Shown here in pieces: positions 5,805 through 6,036 of a stretch of DNA of 6,036 nt (positions are counted from its first letter, which is position 1; the number at the start of each line of letters is the position of its first letter). This stretch comes from Phenylobacterium sp. GTDB lineage: Bacteria > Pseudomonadota > Alphaproteobacteria > Caulobacterales > Caulobacteraceae. The stretch lies in NCBI GenBank assembly GCA_025350885.1, contig JANXXA010000187.1, positions 1 to 6,036 of the forward strand, read 5' to 3'. The notes under the pieces were generated by a model that did no database searches, was not told where the DNA came from, and was given only the letters and a program-made list of their open reading frames with translations. Made by a program: the position numbers and the translations under genes.

Positions 5805-6036
5805 CTAGAAAGGGAAGATGTGGCGCGTTCTGGTATAGGCCAGATAGCCGACATTGGCGCCCAGGCGGAAGCCGACGCCGGCGCGGATCGGGGCCAGCAC
5901 GATGTCGTTGGCCCGCTGGTAGTTCACGCCCAGGCCGCCGATGAAATAGGCCGAGCCTTCGACGCCGGGAAACCGCTGGAAGATGTCGCGCGCATCGTCG
6001 AGGTCGTAGCATAGGGTGAACACCCGGCTTGCGTTG
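5805..6036 (-). CDS. EipA-like DUF1134 envelope protein, partial (N-terminus outside window)
   Basis: The last 76 residues of a minus-strand gene enter from the right edge: NASRVFTLCYDLDDARDIFQ, then RFPGVEGSAYFIGGLGVNYQ, LAPIRAGVGFRLGANVGYLA, and an end in IFPF before TAG. The RFPGVEGSAY-x-x-GGLGVNY and APIR-x-GVG-x-R-x-GANVGY blocks are what I recognise from the alphaproteobacterial DUF1134 family. Brucella EipA, a periplasmic protein needed for envelope integrity, belongs to it. The signal peptide expected at the N-terminus lies outside the window, so export is not shown here. A GTG at 6021-6023 is in frame but lies within conserved sequence and is not the start. The gene converges on argF with only nine bases between the stop codons, and I see no terminator in that gap. 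Confidence 0.8.
   Translation of the reverse strand, partial: NASRVFTLCYDLDDARDIFQRFPGVEGSAYFIGGLGVNYQRANDIVLAPIRAGVGFRLGANVGYLAYTRTRHIFPF

Noticed and set aside
5803..5814. Small inverted repeat CCCT-AGAA-AGGG at the argF/EipA junction as a terminator
   Set aside because: The stem has only four pairs and no T tract on either strand.
1..6036. CRISPR arrays, insertion sequences, tRNA/rRNA genes, toxin-antitoxin or defence gene clusters
   Set aside because: No spaced repeats, transposase motifs or RNA gene signatures were seen. Apart from the GIY-YIG relic everything resolves to conserved housekeeping or regulatory genes.

Overview
The window is a high-GC chromosomal segment from an alphaproteobacterium, most likely a member of the Caulobacterales (Caulobacter or Phenylobacterium type). 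The main evidence is a recognisable GcrA, the cell-cycle transcription factor of this lineage. Supporting evidence is a DUF2093 gene next to xseA, a DUF1134/EipA-type gene, and a near-absence of GANTC (the CcrM methylation site). The genus is an inference. No phage, insertion sequence, CRISPR array, tRNA or rRNA was seen.

Left part (1-1957), mostly minus strand. xseA (large subunit of exonuclease VII) is followed 28 bases downstream by the start of a DUF2093 gene cut by the window edge. Upstream of xseA is a roughly 350-base stretch with no intact gene. It holds the decayed C-terminal two thirds of a plus-strand GIY-YIG endonuclease, with an in-frame stop and no N-terminus, and then the strong intrinsic terminator of gcrA.

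Middle (1958-3527). gcrA (minus) is divergent from a plus-strand ABC-2 type export permease. The 241-base region between them carries a Caulobacter-type promoter candidate for gcrA, a weak DnaA-box-like site and one GANTC site.

Right part (3528-6036). argD and argF overlap by four bases (GTGA) and form a short arginine-biosynthesis operon: acetylornithine aminotransferase, then ornithine carbamoyltransferase. The 109-base leader of argD holds a promoter candidate whose -35 box contains a GANTC site, a 9-bp GC hairpin and a clear Shine-Dalgarno sequence before a GTG start. Nine bases after argF the C-terminus of a convergent EipA-like (DUF1134) envelope protein begins and runs off the window.

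I see mostly conserved housekeeping genes and no new multi-gene system. The observations most worth following are the GIY-YIG relic, the placement of all three GANTC sites at gene starts beside the gene for the factor that reads their methylation, and the structured argD leader.
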